Assembly (NCBI GenBank): GCA_019454045.1
Contig: SKCR01023801.1
Coordinates: 124,001-188,000 of the forward strand
Length of the DNA: 64,000 nucleotides
Direction: 5' to 3'
Origin: Zanthoxylum bungeanum
Lineage: Eukaryota > Streptophyta > Magnoliopsida > Sapindales > Rutaceae
Shown: piece by piece, positions 11,862 through 23,740 of the stretch
Position numbering within the stretch: the stretch's first letter is position 1
How the letters are laid out: every line of letters starts with the position of its first letter
Notes under the pieces: generated by a model
Databases searched by the model: none
What the model saw: the letters and a program-made list of their open reading frames with translations, nothing else
What the model was told of the DNA's origin: nothing
Program-made: the position numbers and the translations under genes

Positions 11862-13356
11862 ATATATCATCCCATAAAGGTGACTAGATACATCCATCAT
11901 CTATTCGTGTCAAGTGATGAGATATCGCGATGTGATTTGCGGATACCACTCGTTTCAAAATACGAATGTGTCCGCAAACACTTTCGGGCTCGGTTTCGCT
12001 AATTCCGAATTAACGCATTTCCGTCGCGACGAGAATTAATTAATTTCGCCTAGCGAAATTACTATTCAGATCGCTAACGAATTAATTCTAAATTAATTCG
12101 TTCGCCCGAATTAAAATCTAATTTTAATTCCGCGTCGAAATCTAATTTCGTTTAATATATCGAATATATAATTTAATCGATTAATTCCAAATTAATCGTT
12201 ATCTCTCTCTAGACGATATTTTATCCTAAATAAAATATCTCCGTAATTAATCCTAGATTAATTTTCTCTCTCTTCTATATAATCCCAGATTATTCAAGAG
12301 TGCAAGTTGTGCGTCATCGGGGGGATTATCGGGAAGCGACCCATGAGATCCCCGGATTAGTTGGCAGTAAATGCGGTCGCCGGAGTATCCGAATCACGTA
12401 CGTACCAAGTACTACGTTCTACCGATTTACGAGACATGTTCGGTTTCTAGCAAAACACGAAGTCTACCCAAATTCTCCGGTCATATCCTTTAAGAATATT
12501 AAGATCTGTATCAAGCGTAGTATACAATTGTATTGTATTGCGTATATCGATCCAGTATCGGACGATCACATGTTAGGCCTGGGGCTGGAAATGTGTCTGC
12601 CCCGTACGAAACATATATCGGACATCAAACAACTAGTCTCTTTGAATCGGGCAATACTGACCTAGTCATATTGTCCCGACGGTTGCAACCTTTTATAGAG
12701 CACTAGTTCTGTATCCTGCGCGATCATCAACTCCATATGTCTGAAGTGACACTTCCATCTTGACATCACACCCAGTACACTACGATTCCTGATAAACCCA
12801 GAAGAGGTGAACACAGAACCAGTTTAGGTCCCCCAACCACCAAAACCAAAGTTTACCGATTGTTGCAAGTACTAGCGATGCAAGTCTCAGGTTAAGACCA
12901 TATACACCTACCCTGATGCGGCCTCCCATAGACACGCAGACATACTACCAATGGGATTCCGCGGGGTCTATCCAGAGCGAAGCTGTTTCCCGTACCATCG
13001 GTGAAACACGACCTCCTATCGCACTTGCATAAGTATCCAATACTTATATATATGAGAACTATGCCGTTGTGCCCTCACAACGCACACAAGTGCAATACTA
13101 GCCTATTCCGCATTATCGATGTCCAGTCTCGATAATACTACGGCTAGGGATATTTAATGATTAATCCTTCGTGGACTGATACTGTCTCATATCATCTCAA
13201 TCCAGGAACTAATCATAGGGACCTCTCTTCATTTATATATCTATGGTGATCTAATCACAAATGATGAGAGTGCAATTTCCTTATTACATAGTTAATTTGC
13301 TACAACAACACAATGATCTGTGCAAATAGTGACGCTATGGGTCATATTATCCAACA
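11862..13356 (-). mobile_element. Copia-4 3' LTR, truncated
   Basis: Matches 19768-21268 almost base for base and ends ATTATCCAACA next to the polypurine tract. The first 560 bp of the LTR as laid out on the plus strand are missing. Confidence 0.85.
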
Positions 13357-13370
13357 ATCTCCCACTTGGC
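13357..13370 (-). other. Polypurine tract of Copia-4
   Basis: The minus strand reads GCCAAGTGGGAGAT directly before the 3' LTR. This is the plus-strand primer site for reverse transcription, and the same sequence type is found at the corresponding place in Copia-3, -5 and -6. Confidence 0.8.
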
Positions 13371-16159
13371 ACATAGCGAGTCACTCAAGTGTCCAACACC
13401 CGAACTATGTATGGTTCGCTCAAATTGCTGAGAAAAGGTTTTCGTCAGCGGATTTGTTTGATTATCGTTTGACGCGATTTATACGATCATCACATCGCCA
13501 CGATGTATGATCCGAACGAATCAGATGATATAGAAGTATATATCTGGATCATCGATGAGACCTTTAATTCCTTAGCATGTGCTGACGCCTAGCTCAGCTG
13601 CTAACAGAACTATATCTAATCTAATTAGATTTATTTCAATCCAAAAGACTTCTATTGCTGCCTCAGCTGCAGCAATAATCCGCATTTGTTGTTTATTCGG
13701 CAACAGTTATCTTGCTTGGAAGATTTCCAGCTCACTGTCCTGACATTCAAACTTTATAGTACCGTAGTATTTAATTGTTGGAAACTTGCTGTAGTGATCC
13801 CAGTCACTTCAAGTTCTCCTTCTCCATAGTTTAAGACAACATCTTTAGTTCTCTGAGATACTAACAGATGTTCTTAATTTCAATCCAGTGACTATCACTT
13901 GGATTGACCCGATTGTGACTCCATATGCTCGAAGCGTATGAGACACCAATACAAGTACATTTTAAATGTACAATTTCCCAGAGAGTGTTAACAACTCCAA
14001 ATCTATCCCAGTAGATCTTTATTCCTTGAATAAAGGTTGTTACTCCCCAAAATTCTACGGAGAATTTCTATGAAAGAATATCTATGAAAGCCAAGCTTTC
14101 ACCAATTGCTTTATGGGAATTAAGCTGTCAGTGCGCTCTCCCACTAACCTCCTTATATACACAAGAATTATTTCGTTTTGAGTTAAATCATAAACCATTA
14201 TGATTATTTCAAAACGTCAGTTCCAAGAACCTTATGCTTGCTTCAATCCAAACATGGATCGAATAACCCGGAAACCTTGTTTGTCGGTTATACAAAATCG
14301 TCAAAATGTTATAAACATTCTCCAAAAGGTTTCCTTTTCAGGAAAGCGATTTTGATTTGTAACTGACATATTTCATAAATGAAATATACAGTTATCAACA
14401 AGCATCTTCAAAATGGATTTACCATGGCAACAAGCAAAAGGTTGAACCGTTATTAACACGATGTTGATAACGATACCTTCCGTCATAAGCCTAGCTTTGT
14501 ACGTTGGTATGTTGCCATCCATGTATGTCTTCCTTGAAGACGTTTAATGTACCAATAGGCACAATGCCTTGTGGTACAACTAGTATCCAAAATAGTTGTT
14601 ATACATGGAATCCATTTCGGATTCATGGCACTTTGCCATAATAGGTAGTCGACACATCGTATCACTTCTCAAAACGTAGTCGGATGGTACACCTCCATAA
14701 GATTGACATCTTTATGAGGTTAGATCAGAAACCCATACCCTAGGTTGTTTTCTGACTTTATCCGATCTACGAAGTTCTTGTGTATTTGAAGATTAATGGT
14801 ACAGATTCATTATTGATAAACTGTTTGTGTTCCATTACGGACTTCGTGCCTAGAACAGTATTACTCCGATTTTCATCGAGTATCACTATCCTCCCACTGA
14901 CCACTGCATATCGGTATTCCTCTCAGGAAAAACCGCATGGTGAGCAACAATCACATTGTTCTCATGTGAGATTTACAAGTACTATACTTAAGGTTTCCAT
15001 TAGGATAACCTATATTGGCACTTATCCAATTTGGGTCTTTTAGTTTGGTATCATCCAAACGTTATGCCTGGCATACCCAAATTATCAGGAATGAGAAACC
15101 CCGTTTCTTCCCTGTTCATATCCTATATGACATCTGTCAAACAGATTTATATGGAACCTTATTCTAAATAAGTTTTGCACTGCTGTTAATACATATCCTG
15201 TAGAAGGAAATAGTAGCTCAGAGCGACTCGTGATAAACCTAATCATGTCCAACAAAATTCGGTTTTAGTTCGGACACACCGTCTAACAGACGTGTCTTGA
15301 GAGGAGTCCTCATATGAAAGAATACCGTACTCTTTCATGTATATATGAAACTTACTGCTTAAGTATTTTCCAATACGGTCAAACCGTGGTGGAATAATAC
15401 TATAGCCGATCTGTTTTTCTATTTCGTGTCGAAACTCTAAAGTTTCCGATCTGTGTTCTTCAAAAGAAACACAAAACCATAACGTGATGCTACATCCTTT
15501 AAGGTCACGAAACATTCATGTTCACATCTAGTCCAGCTAGATATGGGCCCACTAACTTCACCATGAATAGGGCTAACAAATCGGTGGCTTTTATACTATT
15601 ACCAAGTAAATAGTATTTTAGGTACTTTACCTAATAAACTAGATTCGCAGACCTTATTTGAATAGTCAAATCAGTCCTAGTACCCACTCTTCAAAAGTGT
15701 GGATATACGAGTCTTCTTTGAGTGTGTCCCAGATAACAATGCCACAAATAAGTCTCTGTTGATCAAATCAATTTGAGTTATTTATTTGTCATTTTATATG
15801 TTTGAGATTTTATTTATATTCAAAATATAAATTCTGTTATTTACATCTAATGTATTTATCTCAGTATCATCTTTATATAATAAAACACTTTAGTGTTCTA
15901 AAATATAAAGGTTTATCCGCAACGGATTAAACACTGATATAGAGATAATGTCTCTAGTCAAACTAGTTACATCATAACAGTTCCTAATTTAAGTACATAC
16001 CCGATGGTAGTTCCTAAATTTAGGTATCTATGATCGAAACAACGACTTTCGTCCCGTTTCCGATTGCAGAGAAATCTCGGCTTGAAGTCAGTATCCAGCT
16101 CTTAGCGGATTCTGAACATCAATACATATTTATTTTATGTACCACACTAAGTATTTAAA
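13371..16159 (-). pseudogene. Copia-4 pol remnant (protease, integrase, RT, RNase H)
   Basis: Heavily decayed pol, recognisable by colinear nucleotide and peptide similarity to Copia-6 pol. RNase H relics lie at about 13371-13760, reverse-transcriptase relics at about 13760-15000, and integrase at 15243-15515. In the integrase part the RSETLEFRHEIEKQ segment matches KSETFEKFKEFRHEVEKQ of Copia-6, and KEYGILS is retained. The second catalytic-Asp block LRSDRGGEY has become PRFDRIGKY. Gag-pre-integrase relics lie near 15640-15780. Stops and frameshifts occur throughout. Confidence 0.75.
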
Positions 16160-16640
16160 ATCTAATTTCAATACTAGTAGTGAACATAACTTTGATAAAT
16201 ATTTTTAAAGTTAGAGCCTCGCCCTTTCTTTAATTCCTTCGTGTCTTCCATACCCAATTGGCAGTCACTTTGGGATATGTCAATTATCCTTTTCAATATT
16301 TCACAAACCTTTGGCCAAGCCTTGGGTTTCGGAATATCGAAACGATATGCACCTTGTGCTACATGCCCAATTGCAAACTTTGACTTTTCTCCACTAGAAT
16401 AGTCAATTAATTCTCTAAGAATCATTAATTGCAATTTTAATACTTTTAAATCTAAAGATAGATTTATTATAAGTATATTAATTAAGCATTAAAGTCATCA
16501 TCACATAAATCTTCCAAAGATTTTATGCTCTACTATTTGCTTAATTATGGGCTTAGTCATAATAAGTTATTTTATCAAATAAATTAACCTATTATAATTC
16601 CCAATTGAAAATTAAATCATTTAAAACATTAATCCCAAGG
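16160..16640 (-). pseudogene. Copia-4 gag remnant
   Basis: Decayed gag between pol and leader. An open stretch at 16174-16434 holds a mixed-up gag C-terminus (ELKKGRG and neighbouring basic residues). The sequence near 16500-16600 matches the VEHELWKTH and LYLIERPL part of the Copia-1 and Copia-6 gags. A short internal deletion or rearrangement is likely because the gag is much shorter than the 350 codons in Copia-6. Confidence 0.6.
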
Positions 16641-19189
16641 ATTATATATTTTAAATATTCAACCTTTCAATTCTTTCTTGATTTTAATAGTCCAACTATT
16701 TAATCAATTTAATAAGGTACTATTTATTATAATGATTACAATAATCCATTATTTAATCAACTATAATTTAATATTGATTACTATAATCCAATTATAAAAT
16801 CAACTATCATTTAATTCAATTATATTGATTACTATAATTCAATTATAAAATCAACTATATATTGAATGAGTTTGTATATAGTCCAACTATATATATATTT
16901 TTAAAACAACATAAAATATTAGTCCAACTAATACTTTTGATTAATACGACGAGTAAAATATAAATGAGCGTGTTTAGCGAGTAATTGAACAGTGTTGCAA
17001 ATTCAATACTTACCTCCCACTATTTTTCGTCGAGCCTCTAACCCTCTGTGGAGTACTCGGGAAACCGTGTTTCCTAGTGGGCTAGGATCCTATTAAATAA
17101 CATACAACCTTGACTTTGGCCAACAAGCTGTATGCTATTTAACTAGGTAGATCTCACAGATCAATTGGATCCAATCCAATTCCTAGATCCGGTTAGGTGG
17201 ACATCCAAGTCCTAAACATATTACTTATGCCAATGTATCTAATACATTTTCCTGACCATATCCTCCGAATCATCTAGGCCTTGGCTTTGGCACAACAAAC
17301 CTAATGACTCCAGTTAAGCGGGACCCATTGACAAGGAAAGTTTCGTAATCAATGTCTTTGGACAAGAAGCAATCTTGACTTTGGCCAACAAATCACAACT
17401 TGGACAAGACACCGATGTGGAACAAAACCCTCATGATTCAAATACATCCAATTGACAAGGTCTTGACTTTGGCCAACAAACCAATGCCAATTGGATCTTG
17501 AACAAGAATCATTCAATGGAAGGATAACCGCTTAATATAGAACGAGGGTTTTTCGCGTGCAAATTGGCTACCAATTTATTATCTTTGATAGGTCTCATCA
17601 TCATACACCCTTAAACATGCATTCTAAATACATAATAAAGCGAGTATGAAAATAAATAATAATGATATGCGGATGGATACTTTACACATTGATCCTAGAT
17701 CAAATCTCTCCCTTTCTCACTCAAGCTAGCACTAGTATTACTTCTACCCGTTACACTACACTTCTAAAGAAACCTCATATACATAGAGGGGAATAGATGA
17801 GAAGAGAATACAAGAGAACGAAGGTGAAAAGGCTGGACACGCAGGTCCAATTTAATAAATCGAATTTATTACAACAATTTCTAAAATTGCCCACCCATCT
17901 AATATCCATCCGATATACATTATTCATTCAACACAACCACGTATTCACACACATAAGCATGCTATCAATCAATCTAATCAAATTAATTAATCTGATAATT
18001 AAGTGATCATCCAATGTTCAAACAACGATTTGATTTTGTTCGAGTCAAACTCGTTTTTGCGAATAAGTACTTGAAGTATGAATTCATGAATTAAATTAAA
18101 CTACATCATTAAATCAAATTTAACATGCATTTAATACTAATTCACTATTCAATTCCAAATTAAATATTACACTTTTATTTAATAAACCTTTTACGATTTA
18201 AATTCCAAATTAATCGTAACGCGTCTCAAAGACCGATTAATGTCCAACGTCAATTCAATTAAAGTCCAATGGGCTTTTAATTGATTTCTTAAGGCGTGGA
18301 CTTTTGGTCAACTCGGGTCAAACCGATAACCAAAGTCCAATCCGGGATTTACCCCATAAGCCCATAAATCAATCTTGGCCCATTAGGCCCAATTGAACTT
18401 TAAAGGTTCATTAAGTCGCATTTGGGCTTTATGGTTAAAGTTTTGGGCCCAATTGGATCCAATCCACTTGGCCTAAACCAAACTTGATAAATCAAGCCCA
18501 ATAGGCCCAAATACAACTATAAAGTCCAATTTCCAAAATTAGGCCCAAATAATTAAATTCAAAATCCAATTTTCCCAATTTAATTACCAAAGTGTATTAC
18601 ATGATCTATTACCCAAATCAAACTTTCTAAAACATGAATTTACATAATTAATCATGATCATTTTCATTATCACATGTCCAACACACAAATGAAAAATCAA
18701 AACCATTACATGCTTCTTAGTCTCTGCCACCCAAAAGAGGGATTTTGTGTCCGATTCGGTTTCGATCAATCGAATCCACAATCGACATCAAATCACCATC
18801 CATTTTGATTTTATACACATCCAATATCACAAAATCAAAATTACCAAGACATTAGGGCAATAAACACCATTCGGCCAAGATAAGGAATTTGGGGTTTTTG
18901 TCCAATTCGAAATCCAATCCAATTCGATTCAAATTAACGTCAACCTAATCTATTCTAACTCATCAAATGAATTAAAAATCAAAAAATCCAAGATCCAAAA
19001 TTCCAATTCCTATTCGGCCAAGGTATATATTTTGGGGAAAATAATTCCAAATCATTTTTTATCAAATTAGACCAACCAAAATGAAATTAAACATGTTATA
19101 AGCATACTCAAACAATCAATTTATTCAAATCATGCTCAAATCACATTTACCCAAATTTTAAGCCCTACAATTTCATGCTTGAACCTATA
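16641..19189 (-). other. Copia-4 untranslated leader
   Basis: A 2.5-kb non-coding leader colinear with those of Copia-1 and Copia-6. It contains three copies of CTTGACTTTGGCCAACAA (near 17112, 17388 and 17462) and a block dense in GGCCCAAT/AGCCCA (about 18290-18560). A single copy of the TTCGGCCAAGG...TTTTGGGG block (near 19013) is tandemly triplicated in Copia-6. No gene is seen. Confidence 0.7.
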
Positions 19190-19202
19190 GCTCTTGATGC
19201 CA
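19190..19202 (-). other. Primer binding site of Copia-4 (variant)
   Basis: The minus strand reads TGGCATCAAGAGC next to the 5' LTR. It resembles the tRNA-Met site TGGTATCAGAGC but has one substitution and one extra A. Copia-5 has the same variant. Confidence 0.75.
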
Positions 19203-19203
19203 T

Positions 19204-21268
19204 TGTTGAGTTTTTATTAAGGTCCCAAGATCAAACAAGCAATGAAAATAATGTGTAAATACATCGACGAAGATAGCGGAATACTTACATCGATGTGGTT
19301 GAGTCGATTTGAAGACGATTGAAGCCAATATGCTCACTGTTTTGGCGCATGAACTGCAGCAGTCCACTGTCCTCCATCTTCTGTTTTGAGCTGCGAAAAT
19401 GAGCTTCTAGATTCGTCGGATGGATCCCGTCTCATGGTCGAACCTCCCTACCACCTTCGCAAGACTTGTAAGTGTGCTAGCACTTGATTTCTCACCATGA
19501 AAAAAACCACTCTTGGCTCCCTTTGTTCACGCCATTTCTGGTTCCAAACCAGTGAAGAAAACAGACTGTTATGCGTGAGGAGAAGAGAGGAAAAATGTGT
19601 CTTCACACTTTTTGTTTTTGTTTTTCCAAAAAAAACGTAAGTAAGAAAGAGAGAAGCAATGATGTATATCATTAACCAAAAAAAAAATGAATTTTTAGAT
19701 AAAAACTCTTCAAAAACCGTGAAAAGCATTTCCCTCCAAAAATTCATCATCATCACACATTGAGAATAGAGACAATGTATCATCCCATAAAGGTGACTAG
19801 ATACATCCATCATCTATTCGTGTCAAGTGATGAGATATCGCGATGTGATTTGCGGATACCACTCGTTTCAAAATACGAATGTGTCCGCAAACACTTTCGG
19901 GCTCGGTTTCGCTAATTCCGAATTAACGCATTTCCGTCGCGACGAGAATTAATTAATTTCGTCTAGCGAAATTACTATTCAGATCGCTAACGAATTAATT
20001 CTAAATTAATTCGTTCGCCCGAATTAAAATCTAATTTTAATTCCGCGTCGAAATCTAATTTCGTTTAATATATCGAATATATTAATTAATCGATTAATTC
20101 CAAATTAATCGTTATCTCTCTCTAGACGATATTTTATCCTAAATAAAATATCTCCGTAATTAATCCTAGATTAATTTTCTCTCTCTTCTATAAATCCCAG
20201 ATTATTCAAGAGTGCAAGTTGTGCGTCATCGGTGGATTATCGGGAAGCGACCCATGAGATCCCCGGATTAGTTGGCAGTAAATGCGGTCGCCGGAGTATC
20301 CGAATCACGTACGTACCAAGTACTACGTTCTACCGATTTACGAGACATGTTCGGTTTCTAGCAAAACACGAAGTCTACCCAAATTCTCCGGTCATATCCT
20401 TTTAAGAATATTAAGATCTGTATCAAGCGTAGTATACAATTGTATTGTATTGCGTATATCGATCCAGTATCGGACGATCACATGTTAGGCCTGGGGCTGG
20501 AAATGTGTCTGCCCCGTACGAAACATATATCGGACATCAAACAACTAGTCTCTTTGAATCGGGCAATACTGACCTAGTCATATTGTCCCGACGGTTGCAA
20601 CCTTTTATAGAGCACTAGTTCTGTATCCTGCGCGATCATCAACTCCATATGTCTGAAGTGACACTTCCATCTTGACATCACACCCAGTACACTACGATTC
20701 CTGATAAACCCAGAAGAGGTGAACACAGAACCAGTTTAGGTCCCCCAACCACCAAAACCAAAGTTTACCGATTGTCGCAAGTACTAGCGATGCAAGTCTC
20801 AGGTTAAGACCATATACACCTACCCTGATGCGGCCTCCCATAGACACGCAGACATACTACCAATGGGATTCCGCGGGGTCTATCCAGAGCGAAGCTGTTT
20901 CCCATACCATCGGTGAAACACGACCTCCTATCGCACTTGCATAAGTATCCAATACTTATATATATGAGAACTATGCCGTTGTGCCCTCACAACGCACACA
21001 AGTGCAATACTAGCCTATTCCGCATTATCGATGTCCAGTCTCGATAATACTACGGCTAGGGATATTTAATGATTAATCCTTCGTGGACTGATACTGTCTC
21101 ATATCATCTCAATCCAGGAACTAATCATAGGGACCTCTCTTCATTTATATATCTATGGTGATCTAATCACAAATGATGAGAGTGCAATTTCCTTATTACA
21201 TAGTTAATTTGCTACAACAACACAATGATCTGTGCAAATAGTGACGCTATGGGTCATATTATCCAACA
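19204..21268 (-). mobile_element. Copia-4 5' LTR
   Basis: Complete 2.07-kb LTR bounded by TGTTGAG and CCAACA, flanked on the left by the primer site. Related to the LTRs of Copia-1, -3 and -6 over most of its length. Confidence 0.88.
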
Positions 21269-23140
21269 ACACTTTGGTTAATTAAATATGAAATTTGGAA
21301 TTTTTTGTGTTTAATTAATTGGGCTTAAATTGGATTTGGGCTTTAAAAGTTGTTATTGGGCTTATTGGGCTTGGTTTGTACTAAGTTGGGTTTAGGCAAA
21401 ATTGGTTGGATCCATTGGGCCCAGAAACGTTTCCATAAAGCCCAAATGCGACTAATGGACCTTTAGTATTTAATGGGCTAAATTGATTTCTAGGCTTATT
21501 GGGTAATTCCCGGATTGGGATTTGGTTATTGGGTTTGACCCAAGTTGACCAAAAGTCCACGCCTTAAGAAATTAATTTAAAGCCCATTGGACTTTAATTA
21601 AATTAACGTTGGACGTTAATCGGGCTTTGAGACCCGTAACGATTAAATTAGGAATTTAAGTCGTAAATGTTTATTAATAAAGTGTAGTATTTAATTTGGA
21701 ATTAAATAGCGAATTAGTATTAAATACAAATTGAATTGGATTTAATTTTGTAGTTTAATTTAATTCGAGAATTCGTACTTTGAGTACTTATTCGCAAAAC
21801 GAGTTTGACTCAAGCAAAATCAAATCCTTGTTTGAACATTGGATGGTCATTAATTATCAGATTAATTAATTTGATTAGATTGATTGATAACATGCTTGTG
21901 TGAATACATGGTTGCGATGTATGAAAAATGTATATCAGATGGATATTAGATGGGTGGGGCAATTTTAGAAATTGTTGTAATAAATTTGATTTATTAATTG
22001 GACCTGTGAGTCCAGCCTTATTACCTCCTTATTCTTTGTATTCTCTTCTCACCTATTCCCCTCAATATAAATGAGGTTTCTTTAGAAGTGTAGTGTAACG
22101 GGTAGAAGCAAATACTTGTGCTAGCGGGAGAGAGGAAATGGAGAGATTTGATCTAGGATCAATGTGTTAAGTATCCATCCGCATATCATTATTATTTTAT
22201 TATACACGCTTTATTATGTATTTAGAATGCATGTTTAAGGGTGTATGATGATGAGACCTTAACAAAGATAATAAATTGGTTGCCAATTTGCACTCGAAAA
22301 ACCCTCACAAAATATTAAGCGTTTTTCCTTCCATTGAGTGATTCTTACTCAAGATCTAAGACTGGCATTGGTTTGTTGGCAAAGTCAAGGCCTTTGTCCG
22401 TCGAGGATGTGTTTGAATCACGAGAGCTTTGTTCCATATTGGTGTCTTGTCCAAGTTGTGGTTTGTTGGCCAAAGTCAAGACCACTTCTTGTCCATCGAC
22501 ATTGATTACGAAGCTTTCCATGGTCAATGGGTTTCGCTTAACTGGGATCACTAAGTTTGTTGTGCCAAAGCCAAGGCTTAGTTGATTCAGAGGAAAAAGG
22601 TTAGGCAATATATTGGATATATTGGCATATATAAGATATATGTTTCGGACTTGGATGTCCCCCTACTGGATCTAGGAATTGGATTGGATCCAATTGATCT
22701 TAGAGATCTACCTAGTTAATTATCATACAATTTGTTGGCCAAAGTCAAGATTGTCTGATATTTAACGGGATCCTAGCCTACTAGGAAACACGATTTCCCG
22801 AGTACTCGACAGAGGGTTAGAGGCTCGCCGAAAAATAGTAGGAGGCAATAATTGAATTTGCAATATTCATTTAATTACTTGCCATATGCGCTCAAACAAA
22901 CATCATTCGTCAAATAAATTAAATGTTAGTTGGACTAATATTTAAATAGTTGTTTTAATAAACAATTGGACTGTATTCAAACAAATTAAAAGTATAGTTG
23001 ATTAATATAGTTGGACTATAATAATCATTATATTTAAAAGTACCTGAAATCATTGATTAAATAGTTGGACTATTAGAATCAAGATAAAATTGAAAGATTG
23101 ACATTTAAAACATAATCCTAGGGAAAATGTATTTAAATGG
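21269..23140 (+). other. Copia-3 untranslated leader, 5'-truncated
   Basis: Plus-strand leader, the reverse-complement counterpart of the Copia-4 leader from about position 18600 downwards. It carries TTGGGCTT/TGGGCCC-rich sequence (21310-21600) and three TTTGTTGGC(C)AAAGTCAAG motifs (near 22370, 22460, 22733). The part next to the primer site is missing. Overlapping short ORFs at 22334-22608 are the leader repeats translated by chance. Confidence 0.7.
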
Positions 23141-23740
23141 TTTAATTTTCAAATTGGGAATAATTTCAGGATGGTCCTGGAAACTAATAAGTTACTTTAT
23201 TTGATAAAATAACATATTAGGCCTAAGCCCGGAGTTAAGCAAATAGTAGAGCATGATCGTTGGAAGATTTATGTAATGACAACTTTAGTGCTTAATCCAT
23301 TAAGCTTGTCGCAGTAGACTCCTTAATTTCTTAATCAGAAATAATGATTAGATCCTTAAAGTATGATAATGAAATTGAAGGATCTTCATAAATCTATACT
23401 TAGATTTTAGAAGTACTAAATAGCAATAATTAACCCTTGGAGAGTTAATGACTATTCTCAAGGAGACAAAGTCAAAGTTTGCAATAGGCAAGTAGCCAAC
23501 GCGCACCTTACTTCGATATTCTAGAAACCCAAGGCTTGGCCAAAGGCTTCTGGAATGTGGAAAAGGGCAAAGGCAAAATCATTATAATCTTCTAGGAAGA
23601 TAAATGACATATCCCAAAATGTCTGCCTAAATTGTGGCAAACGGGATCGCGGAAGCTTGACTACCGTTTTAACAAAGCATACATGAAGGAATTGAAGACG
23701 AGCAAGGCTCTGACTTCAAGTAGGTTTGTCATAAAAATAT
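23141..23740 (+). pseudogene. Copia-3 gag remnant
   Basis: Decayed plus-strand gag. Near 23215-23300 the sequence matches the KPGVEQIVEHELWK region of Copia-1 gag. Near 23620-23650 a relic of the CCHC zinc knuckle begins CLNCGKR and is then disrupted. Many stops and an internal deletion make it non-functional. Confidence 0.7.

Larger units (their letters stand above)
11862..21268 (-). mobile_element. Copia-4, minus-strand Ty1/copia element nested in Copia-3
   Basis: Minus-strand element: truncated 3' LTR (11862-13356), polypurine tract, decayed pol and gag, leader, primer site (19190-19202), and complete 5' LTR (19204-21268). The two LTRs are near-identical where they overlap (11862-13356 against 19768-21268). 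The 3' LTR lacks about 560 bp at its outer end, removed by the same event that truncated Copia-3's 5' LTR. Right flank is ACACT; the left target duplication is lost. Confidence 0.85.

Noticed and set aside
22334..22608. Overlapping ORFs of 83 and 87 codons on opposite strands
   Set aside because: Translated copies of the leader repeat in Copia-3; the same sequence is interrupted in other leaders.
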